Notes: generated by a model not told the origin, from the letters alone. 64,000 nt of DNA from Flavobacteriales bacterium (GCA_020635435.1 JACJZU010000004.1:248001-312000), one strand, 5' to 3'; shown: positions 26,634 through 35,823, numbered from the stretch's first letter. Numbers and translations: made by a program.

Positions 26634-27423
26634 CACCGACGATATTAATAATAAGATTCGATTGTTCTCAGCTCTTGCTTGGTTGTTGATTATTGCTGGA
26701 CTATTAGTGTTTGTATGGTTTTTATTTCAGGGGCGTAAAAATATGGAAGAATTACAACTCCATCTTATCGGTGACTTTCTAGGTGGAAGTGTCGCTTCCC
26801 TTTGGGCTCTTGCAGGTATTTTTTTCATTTATGTGGCATTTCTGGGCCAATCAATCCAAATAAGATTCCAGAAGGAGGAATTGAAACACTCTATCGAGGA
26901 ATTGAGATCCAATCGTGAGGAATTGAAGGCGCAAAGGATTCAATTGGAGAGGCAGACTGAACTCTATGACTTCCAATTCAAGGAATCTTCATTTTATAAT
27001 CTTCTGACCAACCATGCCAATTTGGTCAATGGATTGGAGATTTATGACGGAGGGAATCTTCGTAAAGGCAAATTCGTTCTCAGGGCATATTATAAGGAGT
27101 TTTGGTCGGATTTTTCTACAAAGCAAGATGATTCTAACGGGATTGGTATTATGGATGTCCGCAAAGATTGCTTCAGACGACTAGTCAAACAAAGAGATTT
27201 TTTGTTTAGTTATTTTGATAGCCTTTCACTAGTCATTAAAGAAGTTTCTGAGATGAAGATTGAGGAGAATTATTTGAATATAATAGCCACTCACATGACG
27301 ATATTCGAGAGGAAGTTGTTAGAGGAATTTGTGATTTGTTACGGTGATACAGGTGGATATTTCTATAGTTTGATGAATACTGAGTTGTTCCGTCGTGGTT
27401 TGGAACTGTACGAGAATTCTTGA
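26620..27423 (+). CDS. Membrane coiled-coil protein resembling putative AbiC abortive-infection proteins
   Basis: 267 residues. Two transmembrane helices (about residues 13-33 and 55-77) are followed by a charged coiled coil (about 82-118) with repeated Glu/Leu/Arg heptads. Then comes a cytoplasmic domain with an ESSFYNLLTNHANLV motif that I associate with the putAbiC family. It is the last gene of the operon, with its ATG 14 bases inside the DndB-like gene, so it is made with the system. A membrane-located effector that damages or arrests the infected cell is the natural reading, by analogy. No nuclease or pore motif can be shown. Confidence 0.65.
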   Translation: MLGVSTDDINNKIRLFSALAWLLIIAGLLVFVWFLFQGRKNMEELQLHLIGDFLGGSVASLWALAGIFFIYVAFLGQSIQIRFQKEELKHSIEELRSNREELKAQRIQLERQTELYDFQFKESSFYNLLTNHANLVNGLEIYDGGNLRKGKFVLRAYYKEFWSDFSTKQDDSNGIGIMDVRKDCFRRLVKQRDFLFSYFDSLSLVIKEVSEMKIEENYLNIIATHMTIFERKLLEEFVICYGDTGGYFYSLMNTELFRRGLELYENS

Positions 27424-27548
27424 TCCTTAATAATTTGGATATGAATATCTGAATTGACACAGTTTATGGAACACATCCCACATCCCGTCCATCTCCCCCC
27501 TTGCCACTCACTCACCAATTCCTTAAAATTGCTTAAACACCAATCCGA

Positions 27549-27995
27549 ATGAGACAATATGTGGTTCTGCTTTTTACAATGATTGCGATGGGTAGTCATG
27601 CTCAAGGTGATCTAGATTACCTGAAGGACAATGTTTACCTGAAACACTACTACGACAGGCCATTCGATTGTGACACGCTGAGAGCGGATGGCGTTTCTTC
27701 ACTCGAGGATCGCATCTGTGCCAATCTGCGCTTGCAACGGGCGGATTCCGTGTTGAAGGTGTATCACGACAGCGTACGTGTAGAGATGCTTCGCTATGAG
27801 GGAGAGGTTCTGGTTGAAAGCTTTGATCTGCTACAGGATGCCTGGAGGTACTTCCGCGATACCCATTGCAATTCGCTGTATGGAGGATATGGAACTTCCA
27901 CCGGAGCGGTGCTCTATATGGACGAGATGCGGCGCTTGACCGAAATACGGATCGCTGAGATGAAGGGGCTGCTTCGAGTTTATAGGGGGTATTAA
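27549..27995 (+). CDS. Exported LprI-like (lysozyme inhibitor, DUF1311-type) protein
   Basis: 148 residues with a signal peptide ending near residue 19 (GSHAQ). The mature part has the LprI/DUF1311 pattern: an early conserved Cys in LEDRICAN, a later LLQDAWRYFRDTHC stretch, a GGYGTSTG loop and a C-terminal LTEIRIAEM helix. Members inhibit lysozyme or have unknown periplasmic roles. Its base composition returns to that of the host chromosome, so the defence island probably ends before it, in the 125-base gap after 27423. It is immediately followed by the first palindromic repeat array, 6 bases after the stop. Confidence 0.75.
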   Translation: MRQYVVLLFTMIAMGSHAQGDLDYLKDNVYLKHYYDRPFDCDTLRADGVSSLEDRICANLRLQRADSVLKVYHDSVRVEMLRYEGEVLVESFDLLQDAWRYFRDTHCNSLYGGYGTSTGAVLYMDEMRRLTEIRIAEMKGLLRVYRGY

Positions 27996-28001
27996 TTGAG
28001 G

Positions 28002-28490
28002 TTTTTTGCACCACAGATCACACAGATGAACACAGATTCAGCACAGATCACATCCTCCGATATCTGTGAAAATCTGTGTGCATCTGTGGTGAAACACATA
28101 CCTCCATAAATGAAAACCAAAGATTGTCGCTGTACGGCATGGGTAAAGATCTGATCAACTTGTGTCGTGGCTTGCGCTGAAACGGGGTGGAAGCGGTTTA
28201 AACGATGGGAGGTAGGGTCATGGATGGAGATTTTTTTTGCAACACAGATTACACAGATCAACACAGATTTTGCACAGATTAATTAATCCTCCGATATCTG
28301 TGAAAATCTGTGGGCATCTGTGGTGAAACACATACGTCCATACATGAAAACCAAAGATGGTCGCTAGACGGCATAGGTAAAGATCGGATCAACTTGTGTC
28401 GTAGCTTGCGCTGAGACGGGGTGGAAGCGGTTTAAGCGATGAGAGGTCAGGTCTTGGATGGAGATTTTTTTGCACCACAGATTACACAGA
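28002..28490. repeat. Palindromic repeat array 1: two whole units and the left half of a third core
   Basis: Units of 231-233 bp each contain an 82-86 bp core. The core reads CACCACAGAT...ACACAGAT on one side and ATCTGTG...ATCTGTGGTG on the other, so it can fold into a long imperfect hairpin. About 148 bp of conserved spacer follows each core. Cores lie at 28009-28091 and 28240-28325; a third stops abruptly at 28490 after its left arm. Short frames here (rich in ICVICG) are by-products of the repeat and not genes. From 28491 to the Fic gene I see only a small GCGCC-AATC-GGCGC hairpin and the Fic operators. Confidence 0.85.
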
Positions 28491-28622
28491 AACAGGTGGA
28501 GCACGTTGAGTGAAATACTCACCCTTTTTATGAATCACACCCACCAAGTTCAGAAAAGCCATGAGTTAGACCATGCAATGGAATTATACCCAGCGCCAAT
28601 CGGCGCGATCACATAAGCCATG

Positions 28623-28674
28623 AAACTAAAATACGAACGCTATTATTTTAGTTTAGGGCAGTTAAACTAAAATA
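28623..28674 (+). promoter_or_regulatory. Three copies of TAAACTAAAATA before the Fic gene (probable operators)
   Basis: Copies at 28623-28633 (forward, AAACTAAAATA), 28644-28655 (reverse) and 28663-28674 (forward) lie 40-91 bases before the Fic start. The first two form an inverted pair and the last two face each other. Such spacing suits cooperative binding by a regulator, possibly the Fic protein itself, whose C-terminus looks like a winged helix. Confidence 0.5.
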
Positions 28675-28713
28675 TGGCTAAATTTATGTTACTTTGGTAA
28701 AAAAAAAGATCCA

Positions 28714-29856
28714 ATGATTCAATTAGATCACTTTAAGGCAGGAAGACAAACAAAGCACCCGACTGGTTACTCCTACTTTTTACCTGAAAAAGTAAATGAT
28801 CAATGGATCTGGCAAGATCAAGCCATCAATCTCTTACTCGAAAAGGCAGCAATAAAGCTGGGTGAATTGAACTCTTATGCCAAATTAGTGCCTAATATCG
28901 ATTTGTTCATTCAATTGCATGTAACCAAAGAAGCGGTAATATCCAGCCGAATTGAAGGCACCCAAACACAAATGGCTGAGGCCTTGATGGAGGAACATGA
29001 GATAGCACCGGAGCGCAGAAATGATTGGCAAGAGGTTAAAAACTATATCCTTGCTCTCAATCAGGCAATTCACGATCTGGGAAAACTGCCAATTTCATCG
29101 CGCCTTCTCAGAAAAACGCACCAAACACTTATGAACAGCGTAAGAGGCGAGCACAAACTCCCGGGTGAGTTTCGCAGCAGTCAAAACTGGATTGGAGGCC
29201 TTACGTTACAAGATGCGGTATTTATCCCTCCTAGTCCTGATTTTGTGCCTGAACTCATGGGCGATCTGGAAAATTTCCTGCACAACGACGAGATCAACGT
29301 ACCGGCTTTGATAAAAATAGCCATAGCCCACTATCAGTTCGAAACCATACACCCTTTTTTGGACGGTAATGGGCGTATAGGTCGATTACTCATAACACTC
29401 TATCTGGTGGATCAAGATATTCTACAGAAACCGTTGCTGTATTTATCGGCCTTTTTTGAGAAAAATAAAGGTTTGTATTATGACAACCTAACATTCGTTC
29501 GCACCAAGAATGACATGAAGCAATGGCTCAAATACTTCTTGGTGGGTGTGGCCGAAACTGCTGAAAACGCCAGCCAAACTCTTTCGGACATTTTAGAGCT
29601 TAAATCAAAATTGGAAAGTACGCTTCCCCAACAATTTGGTAAAAAATCCAACAACGCCGGCATCCTTCTCCAAATCCTCTTCAAAAATCCTGTAGTCCAT
29701 GTGAAACAGGTGCAAAAGCTATTGCAGGTTAGCTACAAATCGGCCAATGATCTCGTTGCAGATTTTGTGCATGTCGGCATACTCAAAGAAGCAACCGGTC
29801 AAAGCCGTAATCGAGTGTTTTTATTTAACGATTACCTCAAGCTCTTTAGAACTTGA
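28714..29856 (+). CDS. Fic-family protein adenylyltransferase with inhibitory helix
   Basis: 380 residues. The Fic core motif HPFLDGNGRIGR is at 213-224, with catalytic His213. An inhibitory motif of the (S/T)xxxE(G/N) type is present at S77-E81-G82, placing it in the class whose inhibitory helix lies N-terminal to the Fic core. The activity is AMP transfer from ATP to hydroxyl groups of target proteins, usually held off by the helix. The C-terminal 80 residues look like a winged helix (VKQVQKLLQVSYKSANDLV), typical for DNA-binding Fic proteins. Single gene with three operator-like repeats upstream. No FicA-type antitoxin is adjacent, and self-inhibition makes one unnecessary. It lies between the two halves of the interrupted repeat unit. 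Confidence 0.92.
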   Translation: MIQLDHFKAGRQTKHPTGYSYFLPEKVNDQWIWQDQAINLLLEKAAIKLGELNSYAKLVPNIDLFIQLHVTKEAVISSRIEGTQTQMAEALMEEHEIAPERRNDWQEVKNYILALNQAIHDLGKLPISSRLLRKTHQTLMNSVRGEHKLPGEFRSSQNWIGGLTLQDAVFIPPSPDFVPELMGDLENFLHNDEINVPALIKIAIAHYQFETIHPFLDGNGRIGRLLITLYLVDQDILQKPLLYLSAFFEKNKGLYYDNLTFVRTKNDMKQWLKYFLVGVAETAENASQTLSDILELKSKLESTLPQQFGKKSNNAGILLQILFKNPVVHVKQVQKLLQVSYKSANDLVADFVHVGILKEATGQSRNRVFLFNDYLKLFRT

Positions 29857-30061
29857 GAAATTGAAATACCAATTGACCAAGATAGGTTGGAAGGGTTGGA
29901 ATAGATGAAAGGAGATCTGACTTAAGTATAAATATCATCAATCGAACAGCGCAGATTCTCAAATCATGGCCATCGGAACATCGTAGTAGAATAATCCGGT
30001 ACGGCAAACAATAGGGCGCAATGAATTGATGGAGTTCGGAATAACAACCAACGGCTCAAAT

Positions 30062-32404
30062 TCAGAATTTAACGAGTTTCACACCTCTGGAGCCGACCGT
30101 TTTCAGGTAGTACATTCCTGCAGGTTGCTCTGCGGTGTCGATCAACGCACTTGTACCCCTATCCAATTTGATCTGCTTCAGTAATTTTCCATTTGAGTCG
30201 TACATCATGATCAGTTGTGTACCAGGTGAAGTATTCTTAATGGTTAACGATTGACCAAAGGGATTTGGGTACACCTCAATTTGATGCCCAGACCGATCCT
30301 TGCCTACTAATTCTACTCTAGAAAACGAGTCTTCCAGATATACGGCAGCTATGTTGGTGATTACTGGTTCCTCGTAGTCGAAGTATATGAACGCCCTATT
30401 GTCAATTCGGTCACCCGCCCTGTTTAAACCGTCGGAAACCCGGGCCTCATAGGAAATGAAACCTTTCGAACCCGGTTCGTCTGTCGAACTGTCGGGAAGG
30501 TTAATTCCTTTAAACGTCCAGACAAGTATGTTATCCTTTACTTTGAGTTGATAGGTTTGCGGATGGCTGGTTGCTTTAATTCGGATGTATTCCACAGGCA
30601 GACTGGTATCCAGCGTATCGACCACAGTTACGTTAATGGCAGGAGATGAGCCAATGTTTTGAAAGTGAATGGTGTAATCTATCTTCTCCACCTTTTGAGT
30701 AATTCTACCCGATGGATATGACTCTTTCATATTCGGATCAAAGGGTCTCACTACTGTCTTCACAATGGTATCTTGATTGTTCGATGTAAACGAATCTATA
30801 GTCAGAAGTCTTGTGGAAAACACTAAAATACCACCGGTATCAAGTGTTGCCGTGTCCACATACATGGAGAAAGGAATGTGCCGCTCTTCATATCCTTTGA
30901 CTGTGTATAGCGTGAATAGGACTGAGTCGCCGCTTCTCGAATATCCGGAATCTGATGTAAACTGAGACAATCTGGAATCAAACTTCAATTGTATGCGTAT
31001 CGAATCATACCAAACCTTGTTTTCATTTTTGATCCGTATCGCTCCAATCACATATTGACCTTTAACCGCCGCAGCGGTTCCTATTCCAACAGATATATCG
31101 TGAATTGTGGTGTCAATTTCCTGGGCGATATCTACGGTGTACGACGAGTCCTTGTTTTGGATGTTGATCACAATGGAATCGGTTCCGCACAGATATCCTT
31201 TTGCCAGGTGGTGCTTTTGGGATTTTATGGTATACGTTTTACCCTGAATTCCCGGGAATGTAAAGTACCCATCGTTGGAAAAGTAGACCTTGCTTGTTCC
31301 ACCTACTTCGATCTTGGTAAACAGAGGTTCATCTCCGGCATCAACGATGCAATTGCCATCATCGAAGCGTACCTGCCCGTTTACGAGTGCAAAATCAGCT
31401 ACCACTCCCGGACGTTCACCATCTACATACATTCTGCCCCTAATGTTGTAAAGCCATTGTATGTGATCTTCTCCTACATCATGCCAGCGGTTTTGTAAAT
31501 AGTAGTGCAAGGTGGCGAGGGAGTCGTTCCAGGTTCGGATAGCTGTTGCCCATAACAAACCTTTATGCCATTCCAGGTCTCGACATGTATAAATGCGGTC
31601 TTTGGGATCCTTTCCGTACGGGGTATACGTATTATTTCGCAATTCGAACACGTAATAAGTGCCCATGTGATGGTACAGTGCCCCATTTCCAACATGCATT
31701 GCCCTAGGCCAGAACAACCACTTACCTCCATTCACAATATGAAATCTGACAACGCTGTCGACCTTTTGCCAGTTCTTCAACATGTACAGATCTTCTGTAG
31801 TTAAAATGAGAAGCGTATCACCTTTGAACTGAATGTCGAATAACCGTGCTTCGGGGTAAACTCCGGTTCCGTAGAATTCCTGACGCAGCTTCCAACCCGT
31901 GCTGTCGTATATGCCAAACATCCCTTCGAAAAATGAAACAATCGGATTTCCCTCCGGTGTAAGTGCCAGCACATCGATCAATTCGCCATTGGTATTCAAT
32001 CCCGTATCCTTGATGAGCGTTTTTGTAGCTGCTGTCCATTTATGCAACTCCTTTTTAGTATTGATGAACAAGGTGTCTTTATACACTACGACCTGAGGTT
32101 CATGGCCAAGTGAAATAGCTAAACCATTATCATAGTTTGCATTAAAACTATCGTAAGGAACCAGATCTTTCCCGCTTAGTTTAAAGATGAAATAATCAGT
32201 GCCTGAAGGAAAGTTGTAATGGTTGATGTAATAGATACTATCCTGCAATTCAAAAAAGCTGCCTTTGCTATAACCCCAATAGGACGTGTCCACATTTCTG
32301 CCCTTAAAGCGTTCGGGTAAGTTGAAGTATTCAATTAGTTGCGCTTGGCCTTGGACGAACGACAGAATACTCAGAATGGTGATGACTAATTTCTTTATGT
32401 TCAT
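30062..32404 (-). CDS. Large secreted protein with T9SS type A sorting tail
   Basis: 780 residues with a signal peptide (to about residue 21). Residues about 30-360 are a beta-rich, repeated tryptophan/glycine segment that could be a propeller. From about 545 there is a DUF11/DUF7619-like beta-sandwich region (PNMKESYP, then DYTIHFQNIGSSPA). The last 80 residues form the T9SS tail (EVYPNPFG start, GKLLKQI and GMYYLK motifs, ending LVKF). It would be exported by Sec and attached to or released from the cell surface by type IX secretion. The ATG overlaps the stop of the membrane/barrel gene by 4 bases, making it the third gene of a sigma-factor operon. Ligand unknown. Confidence 0.85.
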   Translation of the reverse strand: MNIKKLVITILSILSFVQGQAQLIEYFNLPERFKGRNVDTSYWGYSKGSFFELQDSIYYINHYNFPSGTDYFIFKLSGKDLVPYDSFNANYDNGLAISLGHEPQVVVYKDTLFINTKKELHKWTAATKTLIKDTGLNTNGELIDVLALTPEGNPIVSFFEGMFGIYDSTGWKLRQEFYGTGVYPEARLFDIQFKGDTLLILTTEDLYMLKNWQKVDSVVRFHIVNGGKWLFWPRAMHVGNGALYHHMGTYYVFELRNNTYTPYGKDPKDRIYTCRDLEWHKGLLWATAIRTWNDSLATLHYYLQNRWHDVGEDHIQWLYNIRGRMYVDGERPGVVADFALVNGQVRFDDGNCIVDAGDEPLFTKIEVGGTSKVYFSNDGYFTFPGIQGKTYTIKSQKHHLAKGYLCGTDSIVINIQNKDSSYTVDIAQEIDTTIHDISVGIGTAAAVKGQYVIGAIRIKNENKVWYDSIRIQLKFDSRLSQFTSDSGYSRSGDSVLFTLYTVKGYEERHIPFSMYVDTATLDTGGILVFSTRLLTIDSFTSNNQDTIVKTVVRPFDPNMKESYPSGRITQKVEKIDYTIHFQNIGSSPAINVTVVDTLDTSLPVEYIRIKATSHPQTYQLKVKDNILVWTFKGINLPDSSTDEPGSKGFISYEARVSDGLNRAGDRIDNRAFIYFDYEEPVITNIAAVYLEDSFSRVELVGKDRSGHQIEVYPNPFGQSLTIKNTSPGTQLIMMYDSNGKLLKQIKLDRGTSALIDTAEQPAGMYYLKTVGSRGVKLVKF

Positions 32405-33648
32405 TGGTGTAAGTTGATTTTGGTTGAAATGTTTAATTGGCTCACTACGTTAAATGCACGTAAATGGTCAACAAGGTAAAAGTTGTTCAATTGAATGGTT
32501 TGGGATAGGCCTAAACCTATAGAAGTGCTTTTCGATATGGGCTTATACAGTGTTAATCTTCCAAAACCCGACACATATTCCGGGTTGAGCACTTGTTTTA
32601 AAGGCACCACCTGTTTCAGGTTGAAGGCGTCCAGGGAATTTCCGGAAGCGGAGATCATGTAGGACAGGTTTAAACCGATTTCAGCATGCAGTTCAAAACG
32701 CGGTTTGTCAAGGAAGTAGCCAACCGATATTGGCACGGATACGTACTGATACGAGCGGGATGCAGATCCCAGATCAACTTTTTTACTCGCTGATCCATCG
32801 GGGTAGACAAGAAACCCTGCAATTGTGTTGTCGATGTCATATATCGGTACGCTATCCAGTTCAAAGCGATAGGTTCCCCCAAGTTGATTCCCGGTAATTC
32901 CCAACCCGGCACCTACCCAGATCCTCTTGTAAACGGGTATATAGATCGAAAATTCCGACATCATGCCCAGTGCGGAAACTTTAGTGTTGTTGTAGATCTT
33001 CTCGAAATCAGGGTGAACGTATTTCTCCGAATTTTGAGGCATGTCGAGCAGCGGGTCGGCAAGATTAAAGCCCCCGGAAATCGTGACGAATGGCCTTCGG
33101 GGCTGCTTCAAAAGCCCATTTTGCTTGAGCAATGGTGAAACTTGAATATAGGGTAGTTCATCGGATTTCCAAATAAAGAATGAGAAAGGCAATCCCAAAG
33201 CTTTACAGAGCCCTTCCGATACGTTCTCCATAGGAGTGTAGAGCTCCCGTTCAACGGGTGAAGAGGATTGAATCAAGTTTGTTCCTTCAGTCGCAGTATA
33301 TGACCTTGGGGTTTGAGTTACCGGATTTGGAATTTGTATTTTTTCTTCGTCCCCGACTTCTGTCCCTGTTGTATTCCGTTCATTTTGATCAAATTCGAAT
33401 TCTTCTACTTCACCAAGGTCGACGTGCGGGTGGTACGTTGATGCGGTCTTCTCCTGTACCGATTGATTGAAGTACTGGAGTCCTGCCCAAAACATCAAAA
33501 TAATTAAGGGAACCGAAGCAAGGAATATCCAAAGAAACCGACGCTTGTGCTGTCTTTTGGCTTGAAATGTGTCAAAGCTGGGAAGCTTTCCCGGAGCAAA
33601 ACCATCAAACCTTTGAGCCAGTGGCGATTTGTTCTTTTCGTTATCCAT
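32401..33648 (-). CDS. Membrane-anchored protein with beta-barrel-like C-terminal domain, probable sigma-factor partner
   Basis: About 415 residues from the MDNEKN start, which lies inside the end of the sigma gene (8-base overlap). A cytoplasmic stretch of about 45 residues is followed by one strong transmembrane helix and an acidic periplasmic linker. From about residue 170 there is a domain resembling outer-membrane beta-barrels of the PorT-like type (alternating strands, GAGLGITGNQLGG). The position right after an ECF sigma gene and the single helix suggest an anti-sigma role. The combination with a barrel-like domain is unusual, because barrels normally sit in the outer membrane. The longer frame to 33723 is rejected as it would run further into the sigma gene. 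Confidence 0.7.
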   Translation of the reverse strand: MDNEKNKSPLAQRFDGFAPGKLPSFDTFQAKRQHKRRFLWIFLASVPLIILMFWAGLQYFNQSVQEKTASTYHPHVDLGEVEEFEFDQNERNTTGTEVGDEEKIQIPNPVTQTPRSYTATEGTNLIQSSSPVERELYTPMENVSEGLCKALGLPFSFFIWKSDELPYIQVSPLLKQNGLLKQPRRPFVTISGGFNLADPLLDMPQNSEKYVHPDFEKIYNNTKVSALGMMSEFSIYIPVYKRIWVGAGLGITGNQLGGTYRFELDSVPIYDIDNTIAGFLVYPDGSASKKVDLGSASRSYQYVSVPISVGYFLDKPRFELHAEIGLNLSYMISASGNSLDAFNLKQVVPLKQVLNPEYVSGFGRLTLYKPISKSTSIGLGLSQTIQLNNFYLVDHLRAFNVVSQLNISTKINLHQ

Positions 33649-34186
33649 GATTGGTCTGGTTGGATAAAAGTTTTCGTAGATACACACGTGCCCTGAATAA
33701 CTGTGAGCGCGAACTGCTTTCACTGATTCCTAGGAGTCCTGAGATTTCACGATGATCAAGTCCGTCTATGGAATAAAGGCACAGAACTGTTTTATAGCCA
33801 ATAGGCAGTCTGTTCAATAATTCGAGTATTTCCTGGACATTAAGGTGTTTTAATTCATCTTCCGAGATCTCGGGTTGATTCAGTTCTTCCAAAACCTGAT
33901 CGTGGTCTATAACCAGCTTTTTCTGCTTTTTTAGGTATGCCAAACACCCGTTAATAGCGATCCTTGTCATCCACGTGCGCAAACTGCTTTTGAATTGAAA
34001 GCGATGCAATTGTTTGAAAATGGTGATGAAACTATCGTGAACCACATCTTCTGCTTCAGCATATTCCGTGAGGTATCGAAGGCAGATTCCCAGAAGTATA
34101 TTGTAATTGGACTCGTAGAGATGCCGCTCCGCAGATTCATTCTTTTTCAAACATTCAGCTACCAACTGTTTTTCATCCATCTCCAT
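33641..34186 (-). CDS. ECF-type RNA polymerase sigma factor
   Basis: About 181 residues. Region 2 (YAEAEDVVHDSFITIFKQLHRF) binds the -10-like element and core enzyme. Region 4 (LPIGYKTVLCLYSIDGLDHREISGLLGISESSSRSQLFRAR) is a helix-turn-helix for the -35 side. Start chosen at 34186 because sigma similarity begins there; the frame continues to a GTG at 34243. It is first of three overlapping genes (sigma, membrane/barrel protein, T9SS surface protein), so it probably drives its own operon in response to a cell-surface or envelope signal. Confidence 0.88.
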   Translation of the reverse strand: MEMDEKQLVAECLKKNESAERHLYESNYNILLGICLRYLTEYAEAEDVVHDSFITIFKQLHRFQFKSSLRTWMTRIAINGCLAYLKKQKKLVIDHDQVLEELNQPEISEDELKHLNVQEILELLNRLPIGYKTVLCLYSIDGLDHREISGLLGISESSSRSQLFRARVYLRKLLSNQTNHG

Positions 34187-34392
34187 GTCATGGTTCGGAT
34201 AAAGATGCTCTTCTGTTTGCTCCAATGTTAGTGTATGAATCACGTGGTAGAACGATTCGCTTATGCATTAGATGATCAACATGGTGTTTCGCTGCGCAGG
34301 TCGAAATGAAAAATGGATCAAAAAGCCTGACTAGTTTCAATTTAAAAATAGTGAAAAGATCAACAACAAGTTGATTATGAGGCACGAATTAC

Positions 34393-34583
34393 TAAATCCT
34401 CAAGTATCTGTGAAAATCTGTGAGCATCTGTGGTGAAACGCATACGTCCATACATGAAACCAAAGATTGTCGCGGTAAGGCATTGGTAAAGATCGGATCA
34501 ATTTGTGTCGTAGCTCGCGCTGAAACGGGGTGGAAGCGGTTTAAGCGATAGGAGGTTGGGTTTTTTGGATGGAGATTTTTTTG
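34393..34583. repeat. Right half of a repeat core plus spacer, left border of repeat array 2
   Basis: From about 34393 the sequence matches the second half of a repeat core (AATCCTC...ATCTGTGGTG, ending 34435), then a diverged copy of the roughly 148-bp spacer. The left half of the core is missing here and is found instead at 28473-28490. The 150 bases between the sigma gene and this point hold no gene I can support. Confidence 0.75.
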
Positions 34584-35823
34584 CACCACAGATTACACAG
34601 ATCAACACAGATTTTGCACAGATCGAATCCGCCGTTATCTGTGAAAATCTGTGTAATCTGTGGTGAAACACATACGTCCATACATGAAAACCAAAGATTG
34701 TCGCCATGTGGCATGGGTAAAGATCGGATCAATTTGTGTCGTAGCTCGCGCTGAAACGGGGTGGAAGCGGTTTAAGCGATGGAAGGTAGGGTCTTGGATG
34801 GAGATTTTTTTTTACACCACAGATTACACAGATCAACACAGATTTTGCACAGATCGCATCCTCCGTTATCTGTGCGGATCTGTGTGTATCTGTGGTGAAA
34901 CACATAAGTCCATACATGAAAACCAAAGATTTTCGCAGTATGGCATGGGTAAAGATCTGATCTATTTGTGTCGTAGCGCGCGCCGAAACGGGGTGGAAGC
35001 GGTTTAAGCGATGGAAGGTAGGGTCATGGATGGAGATTTTTTTTTGCACCACAGATTACACAGATCAACACAGATTTTGCACAGATCGAATCCGCCGTTA
35101 TCTGTGAAAATCTGTGTAATCTGTGGTGAAACACACACGTCCATACATGAAAACCAAAGATTGTCGCCATGTGGCATGGGTAAAGATCGGATCAATTTGT
35201 GTCGTAGCTCGCGCTGAAACGGGGTGGAAGCGGTTTAAGCGATGGAAGGTAGGGTCTTGGATGGAGATTTTTTTTTACACCACAGATTACACAGATCAAC
35301 ACAGATTTTGCACAGATCGCATCCTCCGTTATCTGTGCGGATCTGTGTGTATCTGTGGTGAAACACATAAGTCCATACATGAAAACCAAAGATTTTCGCA
35401 GTATGGCATGGGTAAAGATCTGATCTATTTGTGTCGTAGCGCGCGCCGAAACGGGGTGGAAGCGGTTTAAGCGATGGAAGGTAGGGTCATGGATGGAGAT
35501 TTTTTTTTGCACCACAGATTACACAGATCAACACAGATTTTGCACAGATCGAATCCGCCGTTATCTGTGAAAATCTGTGTAATCTGTGGTGAAACACACA
35601 CGTCCATACATGAAAACCAAAGATTGTCGCCATGTGGCATGGGTAAAGATCGGATCAATTTGTGTCGTAGCTCGCGCTGAAACGGGGTGGAAGCGGTTTA
35701 AGCGATGGAAGGTAGGGTCTTGGATGGAGATTTTTTTTTACACCACAGATTACACAGATCAACACAGATTTTGCACAGATCGCATCCTCCGTTATCTGTG
35801 CGGATCTGTGTGCATCTGTGGTG
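34584..35823. repeat. Palindromic repeat array 2: nested 463-bp tandem repeat
   Basis: Six palindromic cores begin at 34584, 34815, 35047, 35278, 35510 and 35741. Successive cores alternate between two variants, so cores two apart are exactly 463 bp apart and nearly identical. In one variant the outer 19 bases, CACCACAGATTACACAGAT, have a perfect reverse complement at the other end. The alternation shows that a pair of older 231-bp units was amplified as a block, about 2.7 copies. Apparent frames in both strands recur every 463 bp and are repeat artefacts. The last 130 bases before kmo (35824-35955) hold only its promoter region. Confidence 0.9.

Noticed and set aside
18610..27548. Integrated mobile element carrying the defence genes
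   Set aside because: No integrase, transposase, tRNA or terminal repeats are seen at either side; horizontal gain is suggested only by base composition.
28002..35823. CRISPR array
   Set aside because: Units are 231 bp with conserved, not variable, spacers, and no cas genes are near.
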